Part shown: positions 17,886 to 26,864 of the stretch, piece after piece
Layout: every line of letters starts with the position of its first letter
Position numbering within the stretch: position 1 is the first letter of the stretch
From: Rhodospirillaceae bacterium
GTDB taxonomy: Bacteria; Pseudomonadota; Alphaproteobacteria; Bin65
Direction of reading: 5' to 3'
DNA: 64,000 nt
Assembly: GCA_028819475.1 (NCBI GenBank)
Contig: JAPPLJ010000016.1
Span: forward strand, 1 to 64,000
Notes under the pieces: model-generated
Databases searched by the model: none
The model's input: only the letters and a program-made list of their open reading frames with translations
What the model was told of the DNA's origin: nothing
Made by a program: the position numbers and the translations under genes

Positions 17886-18617
17886 CTATTCGGCGGCGGA
17901 CGGCAGCCGGTCGCCGGCGTCGTCGACCAGCGCCTTGACCACCAGGCCCTTCAGATCGATGCCGACGCCGCACTTGCAGCCGGGACAGCCGACGCATTCG
18001 TCGAGGCCGAGGTCGATGGCGTTGTCCAGCGCCGCCTCGCGGCCGGCCGCGGTCGTCAAGGGATCGATACGGATCATCTGCAGCTTCAGCAGCGAGAAGG
18101 GATTGCCCCAGCGATAACCCTCCGCCGGGTCCGGCAGGTCGGCCGGGTCCATGTCGCCGGGCAGGCCGCCACCGAAGTTGCGCATGTGCATCGGGCAGTT
18201 GTTGAGGCAGGCATAGCATTCGATGCACGACGTCAGCTCGTGATAGTCCGCCGGCGCCTCGACGTTCAGGTCGTTGCCCTGGGCGGTCTGCAGGCGCCCG
18301 CGCATCTGCCGGGCGATGCCGTCGCGGCGCACCACCAGGTCCGCGACCGCCGGCAGGGTCGCCACCGGGCTGATCCGGTCGCCGTCGCGCGCCCGGGCGC
18401 GGCAGGCGATACGTGGCCGGCCGTTGATGTCGATGGTGCAGACCCCGCAATTGCGCGCGCGGCAGCCGTAGCGGAAGGCGAGGTCCGGCATGGTCGTCGC
18501 CTGGGCCTGGAGGAGGACGTCGAGCACCATCGGCTTCTCGTCCTCCGAACGGCGGGCATAGTCGAACGCGACGACGGCCTCCTCGCCGTCGCGGACGGTG
18601 ACGATTTCCACTTTCAT
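17886..18617 (-). CDS. Fumarate reductase/succinate dehydrogenase-type iron-sulfur protein
   Basis: The 243-residue protein resembles SdhB/FrdB. A plant-type 2Fe-2S domain carries Cys52, 57, 60 and 72. A ferredoxin-like segment carries Cys131, 134, 137 and 141 (CIECYACLNNCP). A last group, Cys208, 211, 214 and 216 (CVGCPGCKC), differs from the usual SdhB third-cluster motif CX5CX3CP. It pairs with the flavoprotein encoded 9 bases upstream. No cytochrome b or membrane-anchor gene is adjacent, so the pair may be soluble and use another electron partner. The dicarboxylate specificity is not established; it could be a related FAD-dependent dehydrogenase system. Confidence 0.8.
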   Translation of the reverse strand: MKVEIVTVRDGEEAVVAFDYARRSEDEKPMVLDVLLQAQATTMPDLAFRYGCRARNCGVCTIDINGRPRIACRARARDGDRISPVATLPAVADLVVRRDGIARQMRGRLQTAQGNDLNVEAPADYHELTSCIECYACLNNCPMHMRNFGGGLPGDMDPADLPDPAEGYRWGNPFSLLKLQMIRIDPLTTAAGREAALDNAIDLGLDECVGCPGCKCGVGIDLKGLVVKALVDDAGDRLPSAAE

Positions 18618-18626
18618 GGCCCGCCC

Positions 18627-20612
18627 CTACGCCCGCGTGCTTTCGCCGATGGCGGCTTCCGTGCCGCCGATCGCCATCTCGGGCGCCTTGACCTCTTCGA
18701 CCGCGCCCTTGCCCATGATCGCCTGATAGCGCGCCAGCAGCTTCCTGTCCTTCACACCCCTGGGCAGCATGCGCAGCCATCTCAACTGAATCTTCCGCCT
18801 GGTCTCCTGGAGTTTGTAGGAGATCAGGCGTTTCACCGGCGTGCGCTCCCGTTCGAGCCGGGCGATCTGCCAGCCGTCGTCGTTGAGGCGGACCACCGTG
18901 GAGTAGGGCTTCGAAAAGGCGGAAACGGTCTTCCTGTCGAAGCGCACATGGCCGCCCAGGCTGCCGTCACGCTCCCGCGCCGCCGTGGCGACGGCCCTGG
19001 CGCAATCCAGCAGATTGCGCAATTCCTCGAACTCGATGAACGCCTGGTTCCACATGCCGTAGTCCGGGATCGCCACCTCGTCGAGCCTGGCCATCGATTC
19101 GGCGATCACCATATCCATCCGGTCCAGCTTCTCCGCCGTCCGCACGGGCCCGATATACTTCCAGGCCTCCTTCTGCAGCTCGAGCTTGAGGGTTGCCGCC
19201 GCCACGGTGCCTTTCTGGCCGAAGCGCCGGTTGACCCGGTCGATCAGGGGCTGGAAGGCCTCATCCCCGGTCCGGCCCCCGGTCCGGCCCTTTGCCTGGC
19301 GCGCATGGCTTGCCGCGGCAGCGCCGGAACGCCCGCCGAAGACCGCGCCTTCGGTCAGGGATGTCGAACCGAGGCGGTTCGCGCCGAAGACGCCGCCCAT
19401 GGCGCCCCCGGCAGTAAACAGGCCGGCGATGCCGTATTCCGCGTCGCCGTCGCCCGCGCCGCCGGCCGAGGCGCCGTGCGCGTCGGCCCGGATGCCGCCC
19501 ATGTGATAGTGGGCGCCCGGGCGCACTTCCCACGGTTCCTCGAACTTCGCCGCCTTCTTGCCCAGCGCCAGGCGCGCGTTGTTGTAGGAACTCGGCAGGC
19601 AGGTTTCCCCGAACCGCTGAAAGTAGGGGCCGGAGAGGGGCAGTTCCTTGTTGGCCGTCATATCCAGATAGGCGCCGCCGTTCGGGCTGCCGCGGCCGTC
19701 CTCGACCGCGCGCAGGATCGCCGACGCGCACTCGGCGCGGGTCCGGATGAAAACGCTGTCCAGGATGATCTTGCCGTTCTTGTCGCGCAGGACGCCCAGA
19801 TAGCTGGCCATCACCGGCTCGCCGGCGCACAGGCCCTCGTAGGCCGGCGGAGAGGCGAGGCAGAAGGGCAGGAACTGGATCTGTTCCATATCGACCAGGT
19901 CGGCGCCGGCGCGCAGCGCGACGGCGTAACCGTCGCCGGTATTGCCGCGCATGGTGTCGGTGTTCGGGAAATACAGGCTGGAGACGCCGCCGGCGGCGAT
20001 CACCACCGAGGGCGCGCGCACGGCGAGGAGAACGCCGCGCGCCGCGTGGTAGATCAGGCCGCCGGCGATTTTCTTCTTGGGCCCCGACCCGTTGGACACG
20101 TCCTCTGTGACCAGGTCGAGGAACCAGGCGTCTTCGATATAGTCGACGCGGTTGCCCTGGACGATCGCGTTCCAGTTGGCATGGCCGAAGGCGATGCCGC
20201 TGTTCTTGTGGCCGACCGAGCGCCGCCGCGTGTGCCCGCCGAACGGCAGGGGCAGGGGCTGCGGGCCGGACCGGTCTTCCTTGATCGGGGGGCGCAGGCC
20301 CTGGGTGCGGTAGCGGTCGTAGGCCGATGTGCTGTCGCTGGCGAAGGCGTCGGTGATCGCCCGCACGGGCAGGTCGCCGCCGGCCATCTTGAGGTTTTCC
20401 GAGAGCACCTCTTCCGAATCGTCCGCAGCGCCGGAGCCGCGCACCGTCGCGATGCCTTCCGAGATTTTCGTGTCGGACGCGCCGACCGGATCCTTCGAGA
20501 CCGACAGCACCCGCGCTCCCGCATCCGCCGCCGCCCGGGCGGCCTGGCCGCCGGAGCCGCCGGAGCCGACCACGATCACGTCATAATCCAGCCATTCGAT
20601 GTCTATCGTCAT
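18627..20612 (-). CDS. Fumarate reductase/succinate dehydrogenase-type flavoprotein
   Basis: The 661-residue flavoprotein opens with a dinucleotide-binding motif (VIVVGSGGSGGQAARAAADAG). It continues with an FrdA-like body including the FAD segment VVIAAGGVSSLY, a substrate-domain YHMGGIRADAHG, and the C-terminal LFTAGGAMGGVFGANRLGSTSLTEGAVFGGRSG, all typical of the SdhA/FrdA/L-aspartate oxidase superfamily. A helical C-terminal domain follows. ATG 20612 is chosen because GGGGCAGGAG lies 8 bases before it and the protein then starts next to the FAD fold. It forms a two-gene unit with the iron-sulfur protein downstream. The exact substrate is uncertain. Confidence 0.82.
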   Translation of the reverse strand: MTIDIEWLDYDVIVVGSGGSGGQAARAAADAGARVLSVSKDPVGASDTKISEGIATVRGSGAADDSEEVLSENLKMAGGDLPVRAITDAFASDSTSAYDRYRTQGLRPPIKEDRSGPQPLPLPFGGHTRRRSVGHKNSGIAFGHANWNAIVQGNRVDYIEDAWFLDLVTEDVSNGSGPKKKIAGGLIYHAARGVLLAVRAPSVVIAAGGVSSLYFPNTDTMRGNTGDGYAVALRAGADLVDMEQIQFLPFCLASPPAYEGLCAGEPVMASYLGVLRDKNGKIILDSVFIRTRAECASAILRAVEDGRGSPNGGAYLDMTANKELPLSGPYFQRFGETCLPSSYNNARLALGKKAAKFEEPWEVRPGAHYHMGGIRADAHGASAGGAGDGDAEYGIAGLFTAGGAMGGVFGANRLGSTSLTEGAVFGGRSGAAAASHARQAKGRTGGRTGDEAFQPLIDRVNRRFGQKGTVAAATLKLELQKEAWKYIGPVRTAEKLDRMDMVIAESMARLDEVAIPDYGMWNQAFIEFEELRNLLDCARAVATAARERDGSLGGHVRFDRKTVSAFSKPYSTVVRLNDDGWQIARLERERTPVKRLISYKLQETRRKIQLRWLRMLPRGVKDRKLLARYQAIMGKGAVEEVKAPEMAIGGTEAAIGESTRA

Positions 20613-20774
20613 CGGATATCTCCTGCCCCGATCGCGGCGCCGGCATGGGACGAACTGCGGTCGGTATAGCCCGCGAATACGCATGCGGGCAAATGCACGG
20701 GAAAGGGGTAGTGAGTCGGTTTGACTTTCCGCGCAGGACAAAGCCCGGAATTCTCTTCGAATCCCTCCCTTGTT

Positions 20775-20870
20775 ACCCCGGATGGAGCGAAGCGGAAATC
20801 CGGGGTCCAGAGTCGCACGGCACGGTCTTGCCTTGCGGTCCTGGGCCCCGGATTAAATCCGGGACGGCAA
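20775..20870. repeat. REP-like palindromic intergenic element, copy 1
   Basis: A 96-base element begins CCCCGGATGGAGCGAAGCGG, which folds on itself with AAATCCGGGG, and ends with a second palindrome CCCGGATTAAATCCGGG followed by ACGGCAA. A close copy lies at 31672-31768. It occupies the 360-base gap (20613-20972) between the flavoprotein gene and the FMN reductase gene; the rest of the gap shows no gene or other feature. Confidence 0.8.
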
Positions 20871-20972
20871 GGGGTGGGCGTTGGACGGCGGGCCGTTTTC
20901 AGGCCGCTGCGTGCGCGATAACGTCAAACTGACTCACCATCGGCAAATGCCGGGGCGGCCCTTCTTGCCGGG

Positions 20973-21518
20973 TTATCCCACCCGCTCGATCCAGGCCGCC
21001 AGCGCCTTCATGTAATCCGTCAGGATTTCCCGGGTCGCTTCGTCGGTCAGCGCGCCGGTCTCGTCGAACTTCGTGTGCGCGGCGCCGACGAAGATTTCCG
21101 GCCGGTTCATCACCAGGCCGTCCAGGAAGATGAACGACCGGCGCAGGTCGTATTGCGCCCGTGCAGTGCCCAGACCGCCCATCGCCGCCCCCATGACGCC
21201 GATCGGCTTATCCTTGAAGGGCTGGTCCGGCACGCGGGACACCCAGTCGATGGCGTTCTTCAGCACGCCCGAGACGCCGTAGTTGTATTCCGGCGTCGAA
21301 ATCAGCAGGCCGTCCGCGGCGCGGATCTCTTCTGCCAGCGCGGTCACCGCCGCCGGGATCGCCTTCTGCTTCTCGTCGTCGTTGTAGGGCGGAATTTCGC
21401 CGAGGCGGTCGAACGGGGTGACGCCGGCGCCGTCCGGCGCCGCGGTCGCCGCCGCCCGGATCAGGCTGCGGTTGAAGGAGCCGGCGCGCAGGCTGCCGGC
21501 GATGCCGAGAAGGTTCAT
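20973..21518 (-). CDS. NADPH-dependent FMN reductase family protein
   Basis: The 181-residue flavodoxin-fold protein has the FMN phosphate-binding loop GIAGSLRAGSFNRSLI at its start. It also has the family signature TPEYNYGVSGVLKNAIDWVSR and GVMGAAMGGLGTARAQYDLR. Such enzymes reduce flavins, quinones, azo dyes or chromate using NAD(P)H. ATG 21518 is chosen because it starts exactly at the first strand of the fold; the frame is open far upstream but without family resemblance. It is divergent from the ThDP enzyme gene. Confidence 0.92.
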   Translation of the reverse strand: MNLLGIAGSLRAGSFNRSLIRAAATAAPDGAGVTPFDRLGEIPPYNDDEKQKAIPAAVTALAEEIRAADGLLISTPEYNYGVSGVLKNAIDWVSRVPDQPFKDKPIGVMGAAMGGLGTARAQYDLRRSFIFLDGLVMNRPEIFVGAAHTKFDETGALTDEATREILTDYMKALAAWIERVG

Positions 21519-21755
21519 GCAATTCGCTCCGGGGTTTAGCCTTCGGGGTCGAGGCTTCGTCCGCCGTGACCTATCCGGCTTCGGGCGGACCGGCAAGATG
21601 ACCGGCCATCGCCGGAAGGCATGGGCCTGTTGCGGAATTCGCAACCGGAGCGTTTCCGCCGCTGCCCCCGAAGACGGCAGGGCGGGACGGACTGACGCTT
21701 CCGCCGCGCCCGCGAAGGGTGCTAACGGAGGATGCCAACCGACAGCGGAGAGATC

Positions 21756-23453
21756 ATGACCGGCGCAGCAACCGCTCCTTCCGACAATCTCAGGACCGGC
21801 GGACAAATCCTGATCGACCAGCTGCGCGTCCACCGCGTCGAGCGCGTGTTCTGCGTGCCCGGCGAGAGCTACCTTGCCGCGCTCGACGCCTTTGTCGACG
21901 CGCCGGAAATCCACGTCGTCACGGCGCGCCAGGAGGGCGGCGCGGCGATCATGGCGGAGGCCCACGGCAAGCTGACCGGCACGCCGGGCGTCTGCTTCGT
22001 CACCCGCGGACCGGGCGCGACCAACGCCAGCGCCGGCATGCATATCGCGTTCCAGGATTCGACGCCGATGGTCCTGTTCGTCGGCCAGGTCGCCCGCGCC
22101 ATGGCGGACCGGGAGGCCTTCCAGGAGATCGACTACCGGCGCATGTACGGCCAGCTCGCGAAATGGGTCGGCCAGATCGAGGACCCGGAGCGCATCCCGG
22201 AGATGGTCTCCCGCGCCTTCCACACGGCGGTCAACGGCCGGCCGGGCCCGGTCGTCCTCGCCCTGCCGGAAGACATGCTGGTGCAGCGCGCCGGGGTCGG
22301 CGACGCGCGCCGGTTCCGGGAGATGCCGCCCGCGCCGCCCCCGGAAGACATGGAACGGCTGCGCGGCCTGCTGTTCAAGGCCGAGCGGCCGATGGCACTG
22401 CTCGGCGGCGGCGGCTGGGACCGGCAGGCGGTCGCCGCCTTCGAGGCGTTTGCTCAGGCCTTCGACCTGCCGGTTGCGGTCTCGTTCCGCTGCCAGGCCT
22501 ATTTCGACAACCGGCTGGGCCAGTATGCCGGCCATGCCGGGGTCGGCGCGGACCCGGCGCTCAACGACCGGCTCGCCGCGGCGGACCTGCTGCTGGTCGC
22601 CGGCGCCCGTCTCGGCGAGGTGACGACCGGCGGCTACACCATCGTGCGCCCGCCGGTGCCGGAACAGACGCTCATTCACGTCCATCCCGGCGCCGAGGAA
22701 CTGGGCCGGGTCTACCAGCCGGCGCTCGGCATCAACGCCGGGATGACGCATTTCGCGGCAGCGGCCGCGGCGCTGGAGCCACCGGAAGCGATCCCCTGGA
22801 GCGAATGGCGCAGGGCCGCACACGACGACTACCTCGCCTTCCTCCGGCCGCTTGCAGTGCCCGGCGACGTCCAGATCGGCGAGATCGTCGTCTGGCTGAG
22901 CGACCGGCTGCCGGAAGACGCCATCGTCTGCAACGGCGCCGGCAACTACAACACCTGGCTGCACAGGAATTTCGTCTTCAAGGGTTACCGGACGCAGATC
23001 GGCGCGACCTCCGGCTCGATGGGCTACGGCACGCCGGCGGCCGTCGCAATCGCTCTGGCCGAACCGGATCGGGTCGTCGTGAACTGGACCGGCGACGGCT
23101 GCTTCCTGATGCACGGCCAGGAACTGGCGACGGCGATGCAGTACGGCGCGAAGGTCGTCAACATCGTCGTCAACAACGGCATGCTCGGCAGCATCCGGAT
23201 CCACCAGGAGCGGGATTATCCGACCCGCGTTTCGGCGACCGCCCTGCGCAACCCCGATTTCGTTGCGCTGGCCGAGGCCTACGGCCTGCACGGCGAGACG
23301 GTGCGCACGACCGACGACTTCGCGCCGGCCTTCGAGCGGTGCGCGGCGGCCGGACGGTCCTCCCTGATCGACCTCCAGGTCAGCCCGGACGCCGGCACGA
23401 CGACCCGCTCGATCAGCGAAATCCGCGACGCCGCCCTGGCACGGCAAGGCTGA
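21756..23453 (+). CDS. Thiamine-diphosphate-dependent enzyme (acetolactate synthase-like)
   Basis: The roughly 565-residue protein has the three-domain ThDP layout. The N-terminal pyrimidine-binding domain carries the catalytic Glu in TARQEGGAAIMAEAHGK and GPGATNASAG. A central Rossmann-like domain follows. The C-terminal diphosphate-binding domain has GDGCFLMHGQELATAMQ through VVNNGMLG. It resembles the biosynthetic acetolactate synthase large subunit and related decarboxylases. It has no adjacent small regulatory subunit, so a catabolic role is as likely. ATG 21756 has GCGGAGAG at ideal distance; ATG 21732 is an alternative with a crowded GGAGG. The isochorismatase-family gene follows 76 bases downstream. 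Confidence 0.87.
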   Translation: MTGAATAPSDNLRTGGQILIDQLRVHRVERVFCVPGESYLAALDAFVDAPEIHVVTARQEGGAAIMAEAHGKLTGTPGVCFVTRGPGATNASAGMHIAFQDSTPMVLFVGQVARAMADREAFQEIDYRRMYGQLAKWVGQIEDPERIPEMVSRAFHTAVNGRPGPVVLALPEDMLVQRAGVGDARRFREMPPAPPPEDMERLRGLLFKAERPMALLGGGGWDRQAVAAFEAFAQAFDLPVAVSFRCQAYFDNRLGQYAGHAGVGADPALNDRLAAADLLLVAGARLGEVTTGGYTIVRPPVPEQTLIHVHPGAEELGRVYQPALGINAGMTHFAAAAAALEPPEAIPWSEWRRAAHDDYLAFLRPLAVPGDVQIGEIVVWLSDRLPEDAIVCNGAGNYNTWLHRNFVFKGYRTQIGATSGSMGYGTPAAVAIALAEPDRVVVNWTGDGCFLMHGQELATAMQYGAKVVNIVVNNGMLGSIRIHQERDYPTRVSATALRNPDFVALAEAYGLHGETVRTTDDFAPAFERCAAAGRSSLIDLQVSPDAGTTTRSISEIRDAALARQG

Positions 23454-23529
23454 CGGACGGCCGCCAAAGCTGTATGTATGGATGGCGGGCGAAGGCACTT
23501 GCCGCAAAATGAGGGGAAGGACCGCTTCG

Positions 23530-24177
23530 ATGAGCGACGTCGATATCTACAAGACCCAGAATTTCGGCAACAGCAGCGGATGGGGCCGGGCGCCGGCGCT
23601 GCTGATCGTCGATTTCGTCAACGGCTTCACCGATCCGGCGCGTTTCGGCGGCGGCAACATCCAGGAGGCGATCGCCAACACGGCGGTTCTGCTCGACGCG
23701 TGCCGCAGCTACGGCCTGCCCATCGTGTTCACCCGGGTGATCTACGCCGACGACGGCGCGGACGCCGGCGTGTTCTGCCTCAAGGCGCCGAGCCTCGTGA
23801 CGCTGACCGAGGACAATCCGGAGAGCCACGTCGTCGATGCGCTAAAGCCGCGCGCCGGCGAACTGATCGCGCGCAAGCAGCAGCCGTCGGCCTTCTTCGG
23901 CACCAACCTGCATTCCTGGCTCACCATGCGCGGCGTCGACACGATCATCCAGACCGGCTGCACGACCTCGGGCTGCGTCCGCGCCTCGGTGATCGATGCG
24001 CTGAGCTACAACTACCGCAACATCGTCGTGACCGACTGCGTCGGCGACCGCGCCATCGGCCCGCACGAGGCCAACCTGTTCGACATGGGCCAGAAATACG
24101 CCGACCTGCTGACCTGCGAGGAGACGCTGGCCGCGCTCGCCGGGCTCATGGGCGTGCGCGCGGAAGCGGCGGAATAA
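23530..24177 (+). CDS. Isochorismatase-family amidohydrolase (N-carbamoylsarcosine amidase-like)
   Basis: The 215-residue cysteine hydrolase has the family triad: Asp in LLIVDFVNGF, Lys in ARKQQPSAFFGTNL, and the nucleophile Cys in QTGCTTSGCVRASVIDA, preceded by the usual cis-peptide region. The closest described relatives by pattern are N-carbamoylsarcosine amidase and other N-carbamoyl or maleamate amidases. The start at 23530 has GGGGAAGGA upstream. It probably forms an operon with the ThDP enzyme before it; the pathway the two share is not clear. Confidence 0.87.
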   Translation: MSDVDIYKTQNFGNSSGWGRAPALLIVDFVNGFTDPARFGGGNIQEAIANTAVLLDACRSYGLPIVFTRVIYADDGADAGVFCLKAPSLVTLTEDNPESHVVDALKPRAGELIARKQQPSAFFGTNLHSWLTMRGVDTIIQTGCTTSGCVRASVIDALSYNYRNIVVTDCVGDRAIGPHEANLFDMGQKYADLLTCEETLAALAGLMGVRAEAAE

Positions 24178-24204
24178 GGCCGACGGCGGCCGCGCTCAGG
24201 GCGG

Positions 24205-25305
24205 CTAACGGGCCACCGGTGCGTAGGACACGCTCAGGCCGAGGAACTTCTGGAGCGGGTCCAGATCGATTTTCCGCCCTTTCATCCGCTCGACGGCTGT
24301 GGCGAATCCCTCCGCAAATCCAGCCAGACGGGTCATCGACAGCGGCTGGCCGGGCTTCGCCGCGACGGTCAGCGTCCCCGGCACCATGACGAACCGCCCC
24401 GCTTCCCGCAAAGCCTGCGCTGCCAAAATGCCCGAAAAGCGCGCGCCGAATCCGGCCAGAATGCCGGCCGCCATGTCGCGCATCGAGTCGGGGGTCAGCC
24501 TGGGACGGTCCGGGTTCTCTTTCGACCGCTGTTCCTCGGCATAGGCCATCGCCCGTTCGACGCCGCCCAGATCGGTCAGCGAAACGGACAGCGCATGAAG
24601 ACGTAGCCGGGGTACGGCGGCCATCAGAACGGTATCGACAGCGGCGAGCCGCTTTCTTTTCCCGGGGTGCCGTTCCCGCAGGAGCAGTCTTTCCCAGACA
24701 TCCGGGTCCGACAGTCCGGCGAAATCGATCCCGTCCAGGCGAACCGCCAGACCGAGGGTGGCCACGCCGCGCAGCGCAACCGAAAAATTCCGGAAATCCA
24801 GCGAACCGGCCGCCAAGTCCAGCGCGTAGTTCTGCGCGATGTCCAGAACGATGTCGTCCCGGCCGAATATCGACCGGAAAACGCTCCGTTCCCGTTCATT
24901 GACCGCGTTTCCGCCGGGACGCACGCCCGTTATCGCCAGATCGGCGAAGCGCGGCAGGTCCGGGTTCCGGTAGTCGAAGCAGCGGACAAGCATCGTCTCC
25001 GCCGTCACCGTCAATTTTCCGGCGCGCCCCCGAATCGACAGTCTGTCCACCGGCGCCGGGATTTCGAGTTTCAAATCCCGGATCGTCAGAGCGCGGTTCC
25101 CGCCGGCGACAGAGCCGTAGCGGGCCCTGCCGCCGAATTTCCGGAAAGCGGTGAACAGCAAAGCGGCCTTCTGCGCCGGGGTCAGGGCTTCTTGTGCCTG
25201 CGCCGCGCCCGAAACAGGGCCGGTGGCCAGTCCGGTGCCGGCGAGTAGTCCGCTGGCCAGGGCCAGGACCGCTGCGCCCGGCCGGCGTCGCGCCGCGGTC
25301 AGCAT
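24205..25305 (-). CDS. Secreted protein of unknown function
   Basis: The 366-residue product begins with a signal peptide (basic residues, AAVLALASGLLAGTGLATG, then an AQA-type cleavage region near 40). The mature part alternates beta-like segments (LTIRDLKLEIPA, LSIRGRAGKLTVTAETML, LRLHALSVSLTDLGGVERAM) with helices. It resembles periplasmic proteins that bind or scaffold envelope components, but I do not recognise the family. ATG 25305 is taken as the start because it opens the signal peptide. The gene follows the ICL-superfamily gene by 37 bases on the same strand. Confidence 0.65.
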   Translation of the reverse strand: MLTAARRRPGAAVLALASGLLAGTGLATGPVSGAAQAQEALTPAQKAALLFTAFRKFGGRARYGSVAGGNRALTIRDLKLEIPAPVDRLSIRGRAGKLTVTAETMLVRCFDYRNPDLPRFADLAITGVRPGGNAVNERERSVFRSIFGRDDIVLDIAQNYALDLAAGSLDFRNFSVALRGVATLGLAVRLDGIDFAGLSDPDVWERLLLRERHPGKRKRLAAVDTVLMAAVPRLRLHALSVSLTDLGGVERAMAYAEEQRSKENPDRPRLTPDSMRDMAAGILAGFGARFSGILAAQALREAGRFVMVPGTLTVAAKPGQPLSMTRLAGFAEGFATAVERMKGRKIDLDPLQKFLGLSVSYAPVAR

Positions 25306-25342
25306 CGCGTTAGTATTCTGTTCTGTCCGGCCACGCGGGGCC

Positions 25343-26230
25343 TTACACGGCTTCGGCCCACTTCTTCTCGAATTCCCAGACATCCTCGAAGCCCATCAGC
25401 CGGCTGAAATCCTGGAAGTCGTAGAGCGGCGCGCCCGTGCCGATGCTCGATCCGGTCTCGCGGATCTGCGCGTAGACCCGGCGCAGCGCCTCGCCCGCCG
25501 CCAGGAAGCCCGCCGCCGGATAGATTGCCATCGTGTAGCCGATCGCCCGGTAGTCGGCGATCGGCAGGACCGGCGTGCTGCCGCCCTCGACGACATTCAC
25601 GAGCAGGGGCTTGCCCCGGAAGGCCGCGCCGATCCGCTGCATCTCCTGTTCGTTCTCAGGCGATTCGATGAACAGGATGTCGGCGCCCGCCTCGGCGAAG
25701 GCCGCGCCGCGGCGCAACGCCTCGTCCAGCCCGTACAGGCCGCGCGCGTCGGTCCGCGCGACGATCAGGAAATCCTTCGAGGCCCGCGACGCCGCGGCGA
25801 CCCTGAGCTTGGCGACCGCATCCTCGAGCGGGATGACCCGGCGGCCCGGCGTGTGGCCGCATTTCTTGGGAAACTCCTGGTCCTCGAGCTGAATCGCCGC
25901 GGCGCCGGCCGCCTCGTAGCCGCGCACCGTGCGCTCCACGTTGAGCAGGCCGCCATAGCCGGTGTCGCCGTCGGCGATCAGCGGGGTCCCGGTCACGCCG
26001 ACGAACTGGCCGACGCGGCCGACCATGTCGGTGTAGGTCGCCAGCCCGGCGTCGGGAATGCCCAGGTGGCTCGCGACGGTGCCGTAGCCGGTCATGTAAA
26101 GCGCGTCGAAGCCCATCGCGTCGGCGACGCGCGCCGAGATCATCTCGAACACCCCCGGCATCGACATCCATTCGCGCCTGCGGATCTTCCCGGCCAGCGC
26201 CGCATTGGCCGCCTTTCGATCTGCCGTCAT
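25343..26230 (-). CDS. Isocitrate lyase/PEP mutase superfamily enzyme
   Basis: The 295-residue TIM-barrel protein has the superfamily's active-site KKCGH motif, the DGDTGYGG loop that binds Mg2+ through Asp residues, and VARTDAR. The length matches methylisocitrate lyase, oxaloacetate decarboxylase/hydrolase and carboxyphosphonoenolpyruvate mutase, not the longer AceA. The start is placed at ATG 26230, where the protein begins with the usual N-terminal helix; the frame is open further upstream. Reaction and substrate cannot be assigned by sequence alone; cleavage of a C-C bond in a 2-methylisocitrate-like acid is the leading guess. Confidence 0.85.
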   Translation of the reverse strand: MTADRKAANAALAGKIRRREWMSMPGVFEMISARVADAMGFDALYMTGYGTVASHLGIPDAGLATYTDMVGRVGQFVGVTGTPLIADGDTGYGGLLNVERTVRGYEAAGAAAIQLEDQEFPKKCGHTPGRRVIPLEDAVAKLRVAAASRASKDFLIVARTDARGLYGLDEALRRGAAFAEAGADILFIESPENEQEMQRIGAAFRGKPLLVNVVEGGSTPVLPIADYRAIGYTMAIYPAAGFLAAGEALRRVYAQIRETGSSIGTGAPLYDFQDFSRLMGFEDVWEFEKKWAEAV

Positions 26231-26324
26231 CGCCGAACAGCAGCTTTGCGGACGTCCGGGCGGCGCTTTCCGGCAGCCGCGCCGGACCGGCCGTTGCATC
26301 TTCCATCAGTCATCGAAGGGCCCT

Positions 26325-26864
26325 TTATCCGTGATGGTGGCGCACGAAGGCAATGACGCTGCCGTAGGTCTGCTTCACGCGGGTTTGCACCTTCGGCATC
26401 ATATCCCGGCCGCGCTCGGGCCAGTCGTGCGCTTCGAACAGTTTGGTGAAGTTTCCGTATTTCTCTCTTGCCGTCTCGGCGATCGCCTTGGAGTCCCAAC
26501 CGGGCGTCCGGTATTGCCTTGCGGTTGCCCCGACGCCGCGCGACGACGCCGGTTGCCCGGCGGGAAGTGCGAGGCGGCTGTTCATATACATCCGCAAAGC
26601 CGCATTGATACGGGTCTGATACCCCGGCCCGCCGGCTTTGAAGAATTCGAGAATATCCGTGTCCAGCCGGACCGAGATGGCCCGTTTCCGGCACGGCATG
26701 ACAACCCTGGCCCGGGCCTCGTCGAATTCGCCTTCATCGAGGTCGGCCGCAGGCTCGAAGCCCGCGGCCTGCTGTTTGCGAAGGCGGTCCCAGTCGGTCC
26801 GGTTCTCACCCCGCCGAAGGAGGGCTTCGTTCAGGGACATGCGCTCGATATTGTTCTCGTTCAT
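26325..26864 (-). CDS. brnA: BrnA-type antitoxin with a long C-terminal extension
   Basis: The 179-residue product carries the BrnA DNA-binding core KRAISVRLDTDILEFFK followed by GPGYQTRINAALRMYM, a ribbon-helix-helix fold that binds the operator and neutralises BrnT. The N-terminal TDWDRLRKQ region is also family-like. BrnA is normally about 80-110 residues; here about 70 extra residues follow the core (from about 110 on), of no recognised family. Its start overlaps the end of brnT by 59 bases (or 35 from the internal ATG at 26840), an unusually long overlap. Order toxin-then-antitoxin is standard for brnTA. Confidence 0.82.
   Translation of the reverse strand: MNENNIERMSLNEALLRRGENRTDWDRLRKQQAAGFEPAADLDEGEFDEARARVVMPCRKRAISVRLDTDILEFFKAGGPGYQTRINAALRMYMNSRLALPAGQPASSRGVGATARQYRTPGWDSKAIAETAREKYGNFTKLFEAHDWPERGRDMMPKVQTRVKQTYGSVIAFVRHHHG

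Noticed and set aside
20973-23507. Very long minus-strand open frame across the ThDP enzyme gene
   Set aside because: Only its last 181 codons are a real gene (FMN reductase); the rest is a shadow of the plus-strand ThDP gene, as often happens in GC-rich DNA.
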